A DNA stretch of 7,025 nucleotides, from contig DONZ01000153.1 in the NCBI GenBank assembly GCA_003512875.1, forward strand, positions 1 to 7,025, given 5' to 3'. The position numbers were made by a program, and so were the translations under genes. Origin of the DNA: Desulfovibrio sp. Lineage in GTDB: Bacteria > Desulfobacterota > Desulfovibrionia > Desulfovibrionales > Desulfovibrionaceae. A model generated the notes under the pieces. That model was not told where the DNA came from, made no database searches, and saw only the letters and a list, made by a program, of their open reading frames with translations. Below are positions 6,895-7,025 of this stretch, piece by piece; positions within the stretch are counted from its first letter, which is position 1; each line of letters starts with the position of its first letter.

Positions 6895-6898
6895 CAGA

Positions 6899-7025
6899 TT
6901 ATCCTTCAAAATCATCAGGCAAATCAAAATTGAAATAAATATTTTGCACGTCATCCAAATCTTCGAGAGCGTCATTGAAACGAATGAGCTTTTCAGCGGT
7001 TTCCTTGTCGACCGGCACATAATTT
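6899..7025 (-). CDS. yebC: YebC/PmpR/TACO1-family protein, C-terminal part only
   Basis: Only the last 41 residues lie in the window; the 5' part is beyond the right edge. The translated end runs from [12 protein letters not shown] through [16 protein letters not shown] to DDFEG, which matches the very conserved C-terminus of YebC proteins ([15 protein letters not shown] type). Family members have been described as transcriptional regulators, and more recently as ribosome-associated factors that help translation through proline-rich stretches, like mitochondrial TACO1. The TAA stop is at 6899-6901, followed after 4 nt by a terminator-like hairpin, then ruvC. The yebC-ruvC order is common in bacteria and supports the identification. 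Confidence 0.93.
   Translation of the reverse strand, partial: NYVPVDKETAEKLIRFNDALEDLDDVQNIYFNFDLPDDFEG

Noticed and set aside
1..7025. A novel defence, mobile or CRISPR-like system
   Set aside because: I looked for direct repeats, terminal inverted repeats, integrase or transposase motifs, toxin-antitoxin pairs and tRNA-like folds on both strands by eye and saw none. Nearly every base is in a recognised family gene.

Overview
The window looks like ordinary, gene-dense chromosome from a Gram-negative bacterium of fairly low G+C (roughly 40-45% by eye, A-rich lysine codons). An LptF/LptG pair implies an outer membrane with lipopolysaccharide (LPS). The gene mix and the style of the GT9, CgeB-like and TilS proteins suggest a Desulfovibrionaceae-type organism. 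That placement is inference from memory of such genomes, not from a search.

Layout: two converging gene blocks meet near 3434-3444. The left block is on the + strand. It holds the 3' part of a GT9 (heptosyltransferase-like) glycosyltransferase cut by the left edge, a DUF3880/CgeB-like glycosyltransferase, and tilS (tRNA-Ile lysidine synthase), which overlaps the preceding gene in a TGATG junction. The right block is on the - strand. In transcription order it holds the 3' end of yebC (cut by the right edge), an intrinsic terminator-like hairpin, ruvC, a UPF0173 metal-dependent hydrolase, lptF and lptG. Spacers from ruvC onward are 11, 1 and 1 nt, so ruvC-hydrolase-lptF-lptG reads as one operon. 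tilS and lptG overlap tail to tail by 11 nt. No gap exceeds 35 nt.

How the genes relate: the two glycosyltransferases probably modify a surface glycan or glycoprotein, and LptF/LptG form the permease part of the LPS-extracting ABC transporter, so envelope genes lie on both sides of the convergence. TilS, RuvC and YebC are housekeeping genes for tRNA decoding, Holliday-junction resolution and translation or regulation. I found no mobile element, CRISPR array, RNA gene, defence module or clearly new system. The points worth a second look are the terminator placed directly against the ruvC start codon, the absence of ruvAB behind ruvC, the metallo-hydrolase fused into the lptFG transcription unit, and the unassigned C-terminal tails of the two glycosyltransferases.
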